Source: Actinomadura sp. DC4 (lineage in GTDB: Bacteria > Actinomycetota > Actinomycetes > Streptosporangiales > Streptosporangiaceae). From it: DNA of 64,000 nt. Made by a program: the position numbers and the translations under genes. Location: positions 372,001 through 436,000 of the forward strand of contig NZ_JAUEQY010000003.1 of the NCBI RefSeq assembly GCF_030406325.1. The letters run 5' to 3'. Shown here one piece after another: positions 24,993 through 32,368 of the stretch (its first letter is position 1; each line of letters starts with the position of its first letter). A model generated the notes under the pieces. It had not been told where the DNA came from, searched no databases, and was given only the letters and a program-made list of their open reading frames with translations.

Positions 24993-26119
24993 CGGGCGGC
25001 CTCCGCCTGCCGACAGGACTCGAACGCCTCGTGGAGCAGGTCGCGCTCGGCCTCGTCGGCGGGCGCGCCGCGTACCTCCTTGACGAAGTCGTAGGCGATC
25101 TCCAGGTCCGAGCGGTCGCGGATGCGCTCGGTCCGGCTGCGGTCGTCGGCGGTGGCGCTCTCGGGCTCGAAGGCCAGCGCGAGCGTGTGGGGGAACCGCT
25201 TGCGCAGGCGGTCCATCGCGCCGGCCGGGCGGTCGTCGTCGGTGAGGGTGACCTGGAGCCAGTGGTCCTCGTACGCGGCGTAGCGCTCCTCTGTAAGGAG
25301 GCCGTCGAGCCGTCCCTTGATGCGGGCTGCGCGGCGCGGGACCGGGGCCTCGACGAACTCCGCGTGCGCTTTGTCTTGCAGGTCCACGAGCCAGGCGCCC
25401 TTGACCTGGTGTTCTTCGGAGAACGAATACGCCAGCGGGGAGCCGGAGTAGCGCACGGTCTCGGACATGCGCTGGCGGCCGTGCAGGTGGCCGAGGGCGA
25501 CGTAGTCGACGCCGTCGAAGACGCTCATGGGCACGCTCGCGACGCCGCCGACGGAGATGTCGCGCTCGCTGTCGCTGGCCTCTCCCCCGGTGACGAACGC
25601 GTGGGCGAGGACGACGGAACGTGGTGCGTCGCGGTTTTTCAGGTCGTCGCGGACGCGGCGCATGGCCTCGGTGAGGGCGGCGGTGTGGCCGCGTTCGGGG
25701 AGGTCCCAGCGGGTGCGTACGACCTCGGGTTCGAGGTAGGGGATGCCGTAGACGGCGGTGCCGTCGGCGAGGAGCACGGGCTCGCCGACGCGCTGCGGGT
25801 CGGCGCGCAGGTGCACGCCCGCGGCGTCCATGAGGCCGGAGCCGAAACCGAGGCGCTGGGCGGAGTCGTGGTTGCCGCTGATGACGACGACCTGGACCTT
25901 TTCGGCGGCCAGGCGTTTCAGCGCATCGTCGCAGAGGGCGACCGCGTCGACGGGCGGCAGCGCGCGGTCGTACAGGTCACCGGAGACGAGCACGGCGTCG
26001 ACGCTCTCGGCGCGTACGGTCTCGACGAGGTGGTCGACGAACCGTGCCTGGGCGCCGAGCATGTCCTCCCGGTGGAAGGACCGGCCGAGGTGCCAGTCGG
26101 AGGTGTGCAGCAACCGCAT
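24989..26119 (-). CDS. sbcD: Exonuclease SbcD, Mre11-type nuclease subunit
   Basis: The 376-residue metallophosphoesterase shows motif I DWHLGRSFH (about 8-16), motif II SGDLYDR, motif III GNHDS and a late GHLHG, the usual Mn2+-binding set. A C-terminal capping region follows from about 290. Length is normal. It is the first gene of the operon sbcD-sbcC-ebfC-like-WXG-like-RyR-like, read leftward. It acts with SbcC in the cytoplasm on DNA ends and hairpins. Confidence 0.96.
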   Translation of the reverse strand: MRLLHTSDWHLGRSFHREDMLGAQARFVDHLVETVRAESVDAVLVSGDLYDRALPPVDAVALCDDALKRLAAEKVQVVVISGNHDSAQRLGFGSGLMDAAGVHLRADPQRVGEPVLLADGTAVYGIPYLEPEVVRTRWDLPERGHTAALTEAMRRVRDDLKNRDAPRSVVLAHAFVTGGEASDSERDISVGGVASVPMSVFDGVDYVALGHLHGRQRMSETVRYSGSPLAYSFSEEHQVKGAWLVDLQDKAHAEFVEAPVPRRAARIKGRLDGLLTEERYAAYEDHWLQVTLTDDDRPAGAMDRLRKRFPHTLALAFEPESATADDRSRTERIRDRSDLEIAYDFVKEVRGAPADEAERDLLHEAFESCRQAEAAR

Positions 26120-26310
26120 GAGGCCGGAAGCTAACAGGCCGCACTGACAACATCGCTCTCACACGCCGTCTGATGCCGCTTTGACATCTTTCGCGCCTGT
26201 GGCTACTCGGGCGGGTGGCGGCGGTCTCCGCCGCGGATGACGTCGATCAGCAGCCTCATGCGGCGCCCATCCACATCGTCCGACCCAACCGATGCAGAGG
26301 ATTGTTCTCT

Positions 26311-26325
26311 ACCTAGCCCCTAGGT
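26311..26325. promoter_or_regulatory. Palindrome upstream of short PadR-like gene
   Basis: ACCTAG, CCC and CTAGGT form a perfect 6-base inverted repeat 35 bp before the ATG at 26361. It is probably the operator of that regulator. Confidence 0.5.
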
Positions 26326-26360
26326 GCAGTTAAACCTTGACCCGACGAGCCAAGCCACGA

Positions 26361-26642
26361 ATGACGCTGCCGACGCAGCTTGTCCTGCGGGCGCTGCTGG
26401 AAGACCCCGTGCGTGAGATGTACGGCCTGCAGATCGGGCAGATTGCCGGTCTGTCGAGCGGAACCATCCACCCGATCCTGGCCCGCCTCGAAGGCATCGG
26501 CTGGCTCGAATCCCGCTGGGAGGACACCGACCCTCACAACGAGGGCCGCCCCCGCCGCCGCTACTACCGCCTCACCCCCGACGGCGTCGAACACTCCCGC
26601 TTCGCCCTCGCCCAGGCCCACACCCAGGTCGGCGCCATCTAG
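26361..26642 (+). CDS. Short PadR-like helix-turn-helix regulator (93 aa)
   Basis: The start is taken as MTLPTQLVLRALLED at 26361; a TTG at 26337 would add eight residues. The product is a bare winged helix: YGLQIGQIAGLSSGTIHPILARLEGIGWL, given in part, then RRRYYRLTPDGVEHSRFAL. It lacks the C-terminal dimerisation domain of full PadR proteins. Such short forms are common on actinomycete integrative elements. It opens the decayed island and may regulate its small downstream genes. Confidence 0.75.
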   Translation: MTLPTQLVLRALLEDPVREMYGLQIGQIAGLSSGTIHPILARLEGIGWLESRWEDTDPHNEGRPRRRYYRLTPDGVEHSRFALAQAHTQVGAI

Positions 26643-26898
26643 GCTCTACGCCCCCGCCCCGGCGGTGCGACGTGATCTCACGGCTCACGTACATCGCCGG
26701 GCACCGGCGACTTCCCGGCCAAAGACAGCGCCCGCACCTCCCTCTGGTCCGGCGGACCGCAGTATTCACGCGGCGGCCCCGCCCCGGTTGCCCGCTGCCC
26801 TTGGCCCCCGTCATCTGCAGCAGCCGTCGCCTTCAACCGCCACGCCCCCGTACCCCCCGACCCCCGGCGCGCTCGTCCAGGAGGCTGCCAGCGGGCGG
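26643..26898 (+). other. Degenerate stretch upstream of the RapZ-like fragment
   Basis: No complete gene is supported. One plus frame reads GDFPAKDSARTSLWSGGPQY and another frame joins the RapZ-like sequence downstream, but composition is proline/arginine-rich and start signals are absent apart from a GTG at 26665. It may be the eroded 5' half of the RapZ-like gene. Confidence 0.35.
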
Positions 26899-27195
26899 GT
26901 GGCCGAGGCCGAACGGCTGGCCGCCGAGGCCGCGACCGCCCATGCCGCGGCCGAGGTGCTCACCACGCCGGGCGTCCAGGACCTCATCGACGCCACCGCC
27001 TCCGTGGTGGCGGCCTACCTGTCCGGCCTGTCCGGCCCGTCCGCCGGCCCGCTTACCGTGGCCATCGGCTGCGCCAGCGGCCGCCACCGGGCCGCGGTCG
27101 TGGGCATGCACCTGGCCGCCGCGTTGATCAACCTGTGGCACGTGGCGACCGGCATCATCCACTGCGGCCTGAACAAGGACGTGGTGGCCCGATGA
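26899..27195 (+). CDS. RapZ C-terminal-domain-like protein, probably 5'-truncated
   Basis: From the GTG at 26899 the product is 98 residues; a GTG at 26665 would add a low-complexity N-terminus. The core PLTVAIGCASGRHRAAVVGMHLAAAL matches the GC-x-GG-x-HRS-type loop of the RapZ C-terminal domain, and VLTTPGVQDLI precedes it as in stand-alone RapZ-CTD proteins of actinomycete mobile elements. The expected N-terminal D-R-LRNP region is missing, so the gene is probably truncated. The stop overlaps the next ATG (ATGA). Confidence 0.5.
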   Translation: MAEAERLAAEAATAHAAAEVLTTPGVQDLIDATASVVAAYLSGLSGPSAGPLTVAIGCASGRHRAAVVGMHLAAALINLWHVATGIIHCGLNKDVVAR

Positions 27196-27347
27196 GCACG
27201 CACCTGTTCGGCGCCGACGACCCCGGAGCGACCGCCGAACGTCGCCGACGTCGCCAGCACGCCCGCCGCCGCGACAACGAACGCCGATCCGGCACCCAGC
27301 CGGACGGCGCCCATGCCCAGGCCGCCGTCAGCTTCACCAAGCGGTGA
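27192..27347 (+). CDS. Tiny basic ORF (51 aa) coupled to the RapZ-like gene
   Basis: The family is not recognised. The ORF starts in the ATGA overlap and reads MSTHLFGADDPG followed by a strongly basic stretch (ERRRRRQHARRRDNERR). Its stop overlaps the GTG of the next ORF. The continuous stop/start overlaps on both sides are the main support. It may be a DNA- or RNA-binding peptide, or decayed sequence. Confidence 0.35.
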   Translation: MSTHLFGADDPGATAERRRRRQHARRRDNERRSGTQPDGAHAQAAVSFTKR

Positions 27348-27436
27348 TCCTCCACGACGACGGCAAGGTCACCTGCCAGACCTGCACCGTCACATTCAAG
27401 AACGCGATCGACTACCGCACCCACACCTGCAGGTGA
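27344..27436 (+). CDS. Zinc-finger-like micro-ORF (30 aa)
   Basis: The GTG at 27344 overlaps the preceding stop (GTGA). The product contains CQTCTVTFKNAIDYRTHTC, a Cys-Cys...His-Cys spacing reminiscent of a C2HC zinc finger. It is too short for the usual track of genes but forms the third link in a chain of overlapping ORFs. It may be the tail of a longer ancestral gene. The stop lies inside the first copy of the long direct repeat. Confidence 0.35.
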   Translation: MILHDDGKVTCQTCTVTFKNAIDYRTHTCR

Positions 27437-27606
27437 ACCCTGCGAAACTCTGCCCCCGCGTCCGCGTACAGCGCGGGGCCGAGAGCTGTCCAGGGACTGT
27501 CACCGTTGGTGCCGGCGTTGGTCACGGCGACGTCGGCCAGGCGCCCTCGCCGTCGAGGCAGCTCAGGGATGGTGCGGCAAGGCCAGCCTGCCGACATATT
27601 CCTCCC
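27426..27606. repeat. Long direct repeat, copy A
   Basis: About 180 bp, starting CCTGCAGGTGAACCCTGCGA and ending around GCCGACATATTCC, is repeated with roughly 85 percent identity by eye at 29258-29441. It includes an imperfect GC-rich hairpin (CTGCCCCCGCG / CGCGGGGCCGAG) near its left end. The pair flanks a small membrane-protein gene and an XRE-like regulator gene. Confidence 0.75.
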
Positions 27607-27615
27607 CGGGGGTTT

Positions 27616-27629
27616 GTGAGTCGACTCAC
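27616..27629. repeat. Perfect 14-bp palindrome GTGAGTCGACTCAC
   Basis: The palindrome lies just outside repeat copy A, in a gap without genes. The flanking TT and AA extend the symmetry with one mismatch on each side. It resembles a regulator operator; the XRE-like regulator downstream is a candidate binder. Confidence 0.5.
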
Positions 27630-28168
27630 GAAGGGGGGCGGGACTACCCGCTGTCAGCTGGCCTCACCCGAGTGGACCCCTGGCGTATGTAGGTTGATAC
27701 GACGAAGGACCCGGGGGATCTCCCGGGTCCTTCGGTGGGGGCGGTCCACTGCACTGGACCAGTCCACCCTTGTGGTTCCCGCTCCTGTCTGCACCACCAG
27801 ACCAAGCAGAGGGAGTGCGAGCGCACCGCTAAGTCAGGGTGCATCGCCCGTCCTGTATTAGACAAGAAAATCTGCTTCAATGCGAGCCGTAAAACCAGCT
27901 ACGGGCTTTTCACGCCCATTCGGAACCACTCTCGACCATCTAGAGCCAACGTTCGCCAAAAGCTGATTAAGTAGGAGCGGAGACCATGCGTAGCCGGGGG
28001 TCCGGACACGTTGTCGAGCCCCGCGAACTACGCCCGGGCATGGCATCATATGCACCAGGCATTTGGCCGCTGCCTTGGACTGCACATCCCCGGTACGCCA
28101 TTTCCTGCGAAGTCCTGTCTGCACCACAGCCATGCCCTCGAAAGGGCCCACAGCAGAGGAGAAGTTTA
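27630..28168. other. Gene-free, lower-GC stretch with terminator and short repeats
   Basis: No coding sequence is supported. The stretch holds the terminator at 27703-27734 and a 15-base repeat TCCTGTCTGCACCAC at 27783-27797 and 28113-28127. It also has an AT-richer block (about 27860-27980) of the kind that carries promoters. GC content is visibly below the rest of the window, consistent with acquired DNA. Confidence 0.55.
27703..27734. terminator. Strong stem-loop terminator in the island
   Basis: CGAAGGACCCGGG and CCCGGGTCCTTCG form a perfect 13-bp stem with a 6-base loop. It would stop transcripts leaving the PadR/RapZ-like ORF chain. Confidence 0.75.
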
Positions 28169-28393
28169 ATGGCTCTCATCGGCGTACCCACACCCGGTCC
28201 CAACAACCTGCCCGACCCCGATGCCGTGGTGGAGGTCGGCGTCTTCGTCGTCCTGATCGTCGGCTTCTTCGCCCTCATCGGGCAGGGGTATTCCGCCCAC
28301 GAGGCGATGGGGCTCACCATCACGCTTGGGCTGGGCGGCGCCCAGGTGATCCGGCACATCCGTGGAGGGAACGACGGTCGGGATCGGCGATGA
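28169..28393 (+). CDS. Small membrane protein (74 aa) upstream of XRE-like regulator
   Basis: AGAGGAGA lies well placed before the ATG at 28169. The product MALIGVPTPGPNNLPDPD has one clear transmembrane helix (VVEVGVFVVLIVGFFALIG, about 21-39) and a second weaker hydrophobic part (MGLTITLGLGGAQVI), then a basic tail. The stop overlaps the next start (ATGA). Similar short proteins occur next to regulators on actinomycete integrative elements. No function is known. Confidence 0.65.
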   Translation: MALIGVPTPGPNNLPDPDAVVEVGVFVVLIVGFFALIGQGYSAHEAMGLTITLGLGGAQVIRHIRGGNDGRDRR

Positions 28394-29250
28394 CTACCCC
28401 CAGCGGCGAGACCAACGCAACAGGCATCTCTGAGCTTTCTCCCCGTGACCGCGCGAAGCGGCAGAAGACGCTGGCGGCCGAGGAGATCTCCAAGACGGAG
28501 GAGACGAGGACGAGCGTCCAGGCTCAGCTCGTCTTGGCTCTCAGCAATCTGATCAGAAGCATCGTCGACCCCGCCGATCCGTCTGCTGTACCCAAGCTCG
28601 CGGCGATCACCGAGACAAGCCCAAGCATCGTCTCGGGGATTCTCCTGGGGCGTCACCCGGCTAAGACCGAGGACTTCATCTCACAGCTGTCGACCGTCGC
28701 CGTTGTAAGCCGTGAAGACGGGGAACGGCTAAAGGATCTCCTCGGGAACCTGGCCCACGTCCGACAAATGCAAAATGAGGCTCATGACGCCTACCGCTCG
28801 GCCAACCTGCGGTTGCGTGACATGGAGGCTCGGCAGCGCGGCGCCGCAGCGGCTGAGGCGTTTGCTCCCCTACGGACCGTTGGCCAGCCGCAGACACCGT
28901 GCGCTATCCCCGATGCGGCCGGCTATGTCTATAAGCCTGATCCGCTCGAGGTCGAGACTGAAGAGAACTTCGTCCAGGCCCTGCGTGAGCTGGTGGTGTG
29001 GGCGGGCAATCCCGGTCTCCGGGAGATCTCCCGGCGGTGTGGGGGGTCACCGACACATTCGAGCTTCAGCAAGATGCTCAGTGTCTCCACCGTGCCGCCC
29101 AAGTTCGAGCCGGTGCGCGCGTTCATCACGGCACTCGGTCTCGAAGAGAAGGACGTCGGGCAGTGGATGACGGCATGGCGCAGGTTCGTCATGCCGATGC
29201 CCAGGAGCATCTCCCCGTGGGCCGCCGACCCATGGGCTGAGACTGGCTGA
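28390..29250 (+). CDS. XRE-like/helix-turn-helix protein (286 aa) in the island
   Basis: The ATG at 28390 overlaps the preceding stop. The N-terminal ~170 residues include a helical, possibly HTH region (AAITETSPSIVSGILLGRH) and a coiled segment. The C-terminal ~80 residues (FVQALRELVVWAGNPGLREISRRCG and later VRAFITALGLEEKDVGQWMTAWRRF) match the DNA-binding module often seen in actinomycete signalling and phage-like regulators. It lies between the two long direct repeats, together with the small membrane protein. It may regulate the element or act as a cargo regulator. Confidence 0.65.
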   Translation: MTTPSGETNATGISELSPRDRAKRQKTLAAEEISKTEETRTSVQAQLVLALSNLIRSIVDPADPSAVPKLAAITETSPSIVSGILLGRHPAKTEDFISQLSTVAVVSREDGERLKDLLGNLAHVRQMQNEAHDAYRSANLRLRDMEARQRGAAAAEAFAPLRTVGQPQTPCAIPDAAGYVYKPDPLEVETEENFVQALRELVVWAGNPGLREISRRCGGSPTHSSFSKMLSVSTVPPKFEPVRAFITALGLEEKDVGQWMTAWRRFVMPMPRSISPWAADPWAETG

Positions 29251-29257
29251 GTCTCGG

Positions 29258-29441
29258 CCTGCAGGTGAACCCTGCGAAACTCGGCCCCCGCGTCCCCGTA
29301 CGGCGCGGGGGCCGAGAGTTGTCCAGGGATTGTCACCGTCGGTGCCGGAGTTGGTTACGGCGACGTTGGCCAGGCCCTCGCCGTCGAGGCAGCTCGGGGA
29401 CGGTGCGGCAAGGTTGGCCAGTCTGCCGACATGTTTTCCCC
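29258..29441. repeat. Long direct repeat, copy B
   Basis: This is the second copy of the ~180-bp repeat (see 27426-27606), starting CCTGCAGGTGAACCCTGCGA directly after the XRE-like gene. Small indels relative to copy A break the same-frame ORF on the minus strand, so the repeat is not under obvious coding constraint. Confidence 0.75.
29280..29316. terminator. Stem-loop terminator after the XRE-like gene (within repeat B)
   Basis: CTCGGCCCCCGCG and CGCGGGGGCCGAG form a perfect 13-bp stem with an 11-base loop, 29 bp past the stop at 29250. Copy A carries the same hairpin with mismatches. Confidence 0.7.
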
Positions 29442-29572
29442 TGGCGTGCCCGGGCGATCTGGCCTCAAAGGACGGCCTGGTGCCTCGGCCGTAGCCGACA
29501 GGTCGTGGTCGACGTCCTTCCCGCCAGCCTCCCCTTCAACGTGATGCCGCGCTTGCCCGGCGAACGGTCGTT

Positions 29573-29625
29573 GCACCGTTGCGAGGGGGTCGGCGAGAGG
29601 CTCGTGTCGCACCGTTGCGAGGGGG
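29573..29625. repeat. Iteron-like repeat GCACCGTTGCGAGGGGG (two copies)
   Basis: Exact 17-base copies lie at 29573-29589 and 29609-29625, 36 bp apart start to start. They precede the MobC-like remnant, where transfer-origin or replication iterons would be expected. The role is inferred from position only. Confidence 0.5.
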
Positions 29626-29670
29626 GTTGGGGGCAGCGTCGACGGGAGGGCCCGACGGCGGGAGTGCCGG

Positions 29671-29800
29671 GTGAACCTCCGGCTGCCCGCCGACGAGCTC
29701 GCCGAGCTGGCGGCCGCTTCGGGGACGGCCGGTGTGACGGTGGCCGGCTACGCGGCCCGGGCCGGGCTGTCGAGCGCACGCGCGGACGTGCCTTCAGACA
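29671..29800 (+). pseudogene. MobC/ribbon-helix-helix-like N-terminal remnant
   Basis: A GTG at 29671 with GGAG upstream begins VNLRLPADELAELAAASGTA, then VTVAGYAARAGLSSARA, resembling the N-terminus of plasmid mobilisation (MobC-like) or RHH proteins. After about 43 residues the frame runs into low-complexity sequence that is antisense to another remnant, so the gene is broken. The resemblance is by eye. Confidence 0.4.
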
Positions 29801-30470
29801 TCGGCGCGCTGGCGGGACCCGCGACGGCGTCGGCGACGCCCAGCCGCCAGGCGGCCGCCTGCCGCAGTGGTGACGTCCGTGGCCATCACCAGGTCCTCGA
29901 TCACGTCGTACACCGCGTCGACGTCGACGTCGCGCTCGACGCCGGGACCGGCGCCGGGTTTCGTCGCGGCGGCCGAGGCCTCGGCGACGGCGACGTTTCC
30001 CACCACTGGTGTTTAGTCGCGGGAAGGCCTCGGCGCCAGCGCGCGACGAATCCCGGCCAGCCGTACGGGCCCGAGCATGCTCCGCGGCGGACCGGGCGTG
30101 CTCGCCGAGACTGTCGGCCAGCTCGCCCGCGTGCCGGGCCGCCGCGGCCGCCAGCTCCCGCACAGGTCCCTCCCAGCCGGTGTGCGGTGTGACCTGCCAG
30201 TCCTCCTCCTTTCCGCCGTCATCTCGCCGAGCCGGAGCGGCTCCGCGAGCAGGCGGCGGACCTCGGCCAGCGCCTCGGCGGCGGCCTGCAGGTCGTGGTT
30301 CACGCTGGTGCGCAACCGCACGGCGTGCCCGGCGGTGATCTGAGCGCGCTGCTTGGCACGGCTGGCCGCTTGGTAGTGCGCCTTACTGCAGTAGACGGCG
30401 GGCCTGCCGGTGTGGCACGGACGGGTAGCTCGCCGCCGCACACCGGTCAGGACGGAACGGACTCGGGCAC
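29794..30470 (-). pseudogene. Frameshifted zinc-ribbon/KfrA-like protein remnant
   Basis: Reading leftward from a GTG at 30470 (GGAGGAGG upstream), codon 8 is TGA where a Cys would be expected, followed by PVCGGELPVRAT. The next frame continues TGRPAVYCSKAHYQAASRAK and EALAEVRRLLAEP. Another continues WEGPVRELAAAAARHAGELAD, and a fourth VVGNVAVAEASAAATKPGA. Joined, these give a plausible zinc-ribbon plus coiled-coil protein of the kind found on actinomycete conjugative elements. One nonsense codon and at least three frameshifts make it a pseudogene. Confidence 0.55.
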
Positions 30471-30777
30471 GGCGGCGGGACCTCCTCCGGACCGGGGTAT
30501 GTCGCGCCCGTGTAAGCGCAAGGATGCTCTGGGTTGAGAACGGCAGGCGTCGCGGGGCCGCGGTTGACGGACGGCCCGGAATGGAAGTTGACGGACCGTG
30601 CGGGGTGCGTGGCCGCGCAAGCGGGGTTATGGGGAGTGGGTTGGCGGTGGGGCTGTGTGTGATTTCGGTTGATTTCCCCCGCCGAGGCCGGTGGGGCGGT
30701 GGACAAAAGTACGGACGGGCGGCGAAGATGCCCAAGCAAGCACTCGGTTACATCCTCCCTGCCTCCGGAGGTACGGC
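30471..30777. other. Gene-free right flank of the island
   Basis: No gene is seen. A 10-base direct repeat GTTGACGGAC occurs at 30563-30572 and 30587-30596. The aldehyde dehydrogenase promoter must lie in the right half, and its ribosome site GGAGG is at 30767-30771. Confidence 0.5.
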
Positions 30778-32205
30778 ATGCGGCAGCACGATCGGCTCTA
30801 CATTGGTGGCGAGTGGGTTGCTCCCGCTGGTACTGGGACCATCGACGTCATCTCTCCCCATACCGAAGAGGTGATCGGGCGGGTGCCCGATGCCACGCCG
30901 GCCGATATCGATCGGGCGGTCGCTGCCGCTCGGGAGGCGTTCGACTCTGGGCCCTGGCCTCGGATGGAGCCCGCCGAGCGGGCGGCGGTGCTCTCTCGGC
31001 TTACCGCGATCTTCGGGGAGCGGATGCCGGAGCTCTCTGAGCTGATCACAGAAGAGATGGGGGCGCCGATCTCGTTCTCCCAGCTTGGGCAGACCGGGCA
31101 GGCGCATGCCGTCTACAGCTACTTCTCCGAGCTTTCCATCCCCTGGGAGGAAGAGCGCGCCGGGATGCTCGGGCCCGTCACCGTCCGGCGGGAGCCGGTC
31201 GGCGTGGTGGCGGCGATCATTCCCTGGAACGTCCCGCAGTTCATCGTGGCGCTCAAGCTCGCCCCTGCGCTTCTGGCCGGGTGCACGATCGTGATCAAGC
31301 CGGCGCCCGAGACTCCGCTCGACTCCTACCCGCTCGCGGACATGCTCACCGAGGCCGGCGTGCCCAAGGGTGTGGTCAGCATCGTTGCGGCCGGGCGGGA
31401 GACCGGGGAGCACCTCGTGCGGCACCCGGGCGTCGACAAGGTCGCGTTCACCGGCTCCACGGCGGCCGGGCGCAAGATCGGGGCGATCTGCGGGGAACAG
31501 CTCAAGCGGTGCACTCTGGAGCTCGGCGGGAAGTCGGCGGCGATCATTCTGGACGACGCCGACCTCGACTCGACGATGGGCTGGCTCAAGCTCGCGTCGC
31601 TCATGAACAACGGGCAGGCCTGCATCGCGCAGACGCGCATTCTCGCCTCGCGCGGGCGTTACGACGAGGTCGTCGGCGCCCTCACCGAGACCGTGCGCGG
31701 CATGGCGGTCGGCGACCCGGCCGACCCCGCGACCGAGATCGGGCCGCTGGTCGCCGCACGCCAGCGCGACCGCGTCGAGAACTACATCCGCATCGGCCAG
31801 GACGAAGGCGCCAAGGTCGCCCTCGGCGGCTCCGGCCGCCCCTACGATCGCGGCTGGTACGTCACCCCCACCGTCTTCTCCGGCGTCGCCAACGACATGC
31901 GGATCGCCCGGGAAGAGATCTTCGGGCCCGTTCTCACCGTCATTCCCTACGACGACGAAGCCGACGCCGTGCGCCTCGCGAACGACAGTGAATACGGGCT
32001 CGCCGGGACGGTCTGGACCGCCGACGCGGACCACGGACTCGACATCGCCCGCCAGGTCCGCGCCGGCACCTACGGCGTCAACACGTACATGATCGAATCG
32101 TCCTCCCCCTTCGGCGGCTACAAGAACAGCGGCGTCGGCCGCGAACTCGGCCCGGAAGGCCTCTCCGCCTACCTGGAGTACAAGTCGATCGCCCGCCTGG
32201 GATAA
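30778..32205 (+). CDS. NAD(P)-dependent aldehyde dehydrogenase
   Basis: The 475-residue enzyme starts at the ATG at 30778, six bases after GGAGG (MRQHDRLYIGGEWV). It has the Glu motif LELGGKSAAIILDDAD (about 250-265), the catalytic Cys in NNGQACIAQTRI (about 285) and the usual PFGGYKNSGVGRELG C-terminal segment. It oxidises an aldehyde to the acid in the cytoplasm. The Cys-site sequence differs from methylmalonate-semialdehyde dehydrogenases, so it is not an obvious iolA. It stands alone and the substrate is unknown. Confidence 0.93.
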   Translation: MRQHDRLYIGGEWVAPAGTGTIDVISPHTEEVIGRVPDATPADIDRAVAAAREAFDSGPWPRMEPAERAAVLSRLTAIFGERMPELSELITEEMGAPISFSQLGQTGQAHAVYSYFSELSIPWEEERAGMLGPVTVRREPVGVVAAIIPWNVPQFIVALKLAPALLAGCTIVIKPAPETPLDSYPLADMLTEAGVPKGVVSIVAAGRETGEHLVRHPGVDKVAFTGSTAAGRKIGAICGEQLKRCTLELGGKSAAIILDDADLDSTMGWLKLASLMNNGQACIAQTRILASRGRYDEVVGALTETVRGMAVGDPADPATEIGPLVAARQRDRVENYIRIGQDEGAKVALGGSGRPYDRGWYVTPTVFSGVANDMRIAREEIFGPVLTVIPYDDEADAVRLANDSEYGLAGTVWTADADHGLDIARQVRAGTYGVNTYMIESSSPFGGYKNSGVGRELGPEGLSAYLEYKSIARLG

Positions 32206-32221
32206 GCGAACAACGGACGAG

Positions 32222-32368
32222 CTACCGGGTCAGTGCGGCGACCTCGACGCACTGACCACCGGTGTCACCACTGCGGCTGCTCTTCTGCCATGTGACAGCG
32301 AGTTCGACGCACTGACCGCCGGTGTCGGTACTTCGGCTGCTCTTGCGCCACTGGTCCAACGTGATCAT
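32222..32368 (-). CDS. Small protein with two DUF397-type repeats (48 aa)
   Basis: The ATG at 32368 overlaps the stop of the XRE gene (ATGA). The product reads WRKSSRSTDTGGQCVELA and then WQKSSRSGDTGGQCVEVAAL, i.e. two copies of the DUF397 core in a chain shorter than a usual single-domain DUF397 protein. DUF397 proteins are regularly paired with XRE/DUF5753 regulators in actinomycetes and are thought to modulate them. The duplicated halves are also near-identical at DNA level. Confidence 0.85.
   Translation of the reverse strand: MITLDQWRKSSRSTDTGGQCVELAVTWQKSSRSGDTGGQCVEVAALTR

Noticed and set aside
26197-26253. Minus-strand peptide MRLLIDVIRGGDRRHPPE
   Set aside because: It is very short, without a convincing ribosome site or neighbours; it may be chance.
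27412-27597. Minus-strand 61-codon ORF with a good ribosome site (GGGGAGG before ATG) in repeat copy A
   Set aside because: The second repeat copy breaks the same frame by small indels, so coding constraint is not supported.
27426-29441. Long direct repeats as attL/attR of an integrated element
   Set aside because: They are too long and too diverged for typical att cores, and no integrase lies between them; a duplicated segment is equally likely.
30778-32205. Aldehyde dehydrogenase as the missing iolA
   Set aside because: The Cys-site and Glu-site sequences are those of general aldehyde dehydrogenases, and it is 13 kb from the iol genes with other regulators between.
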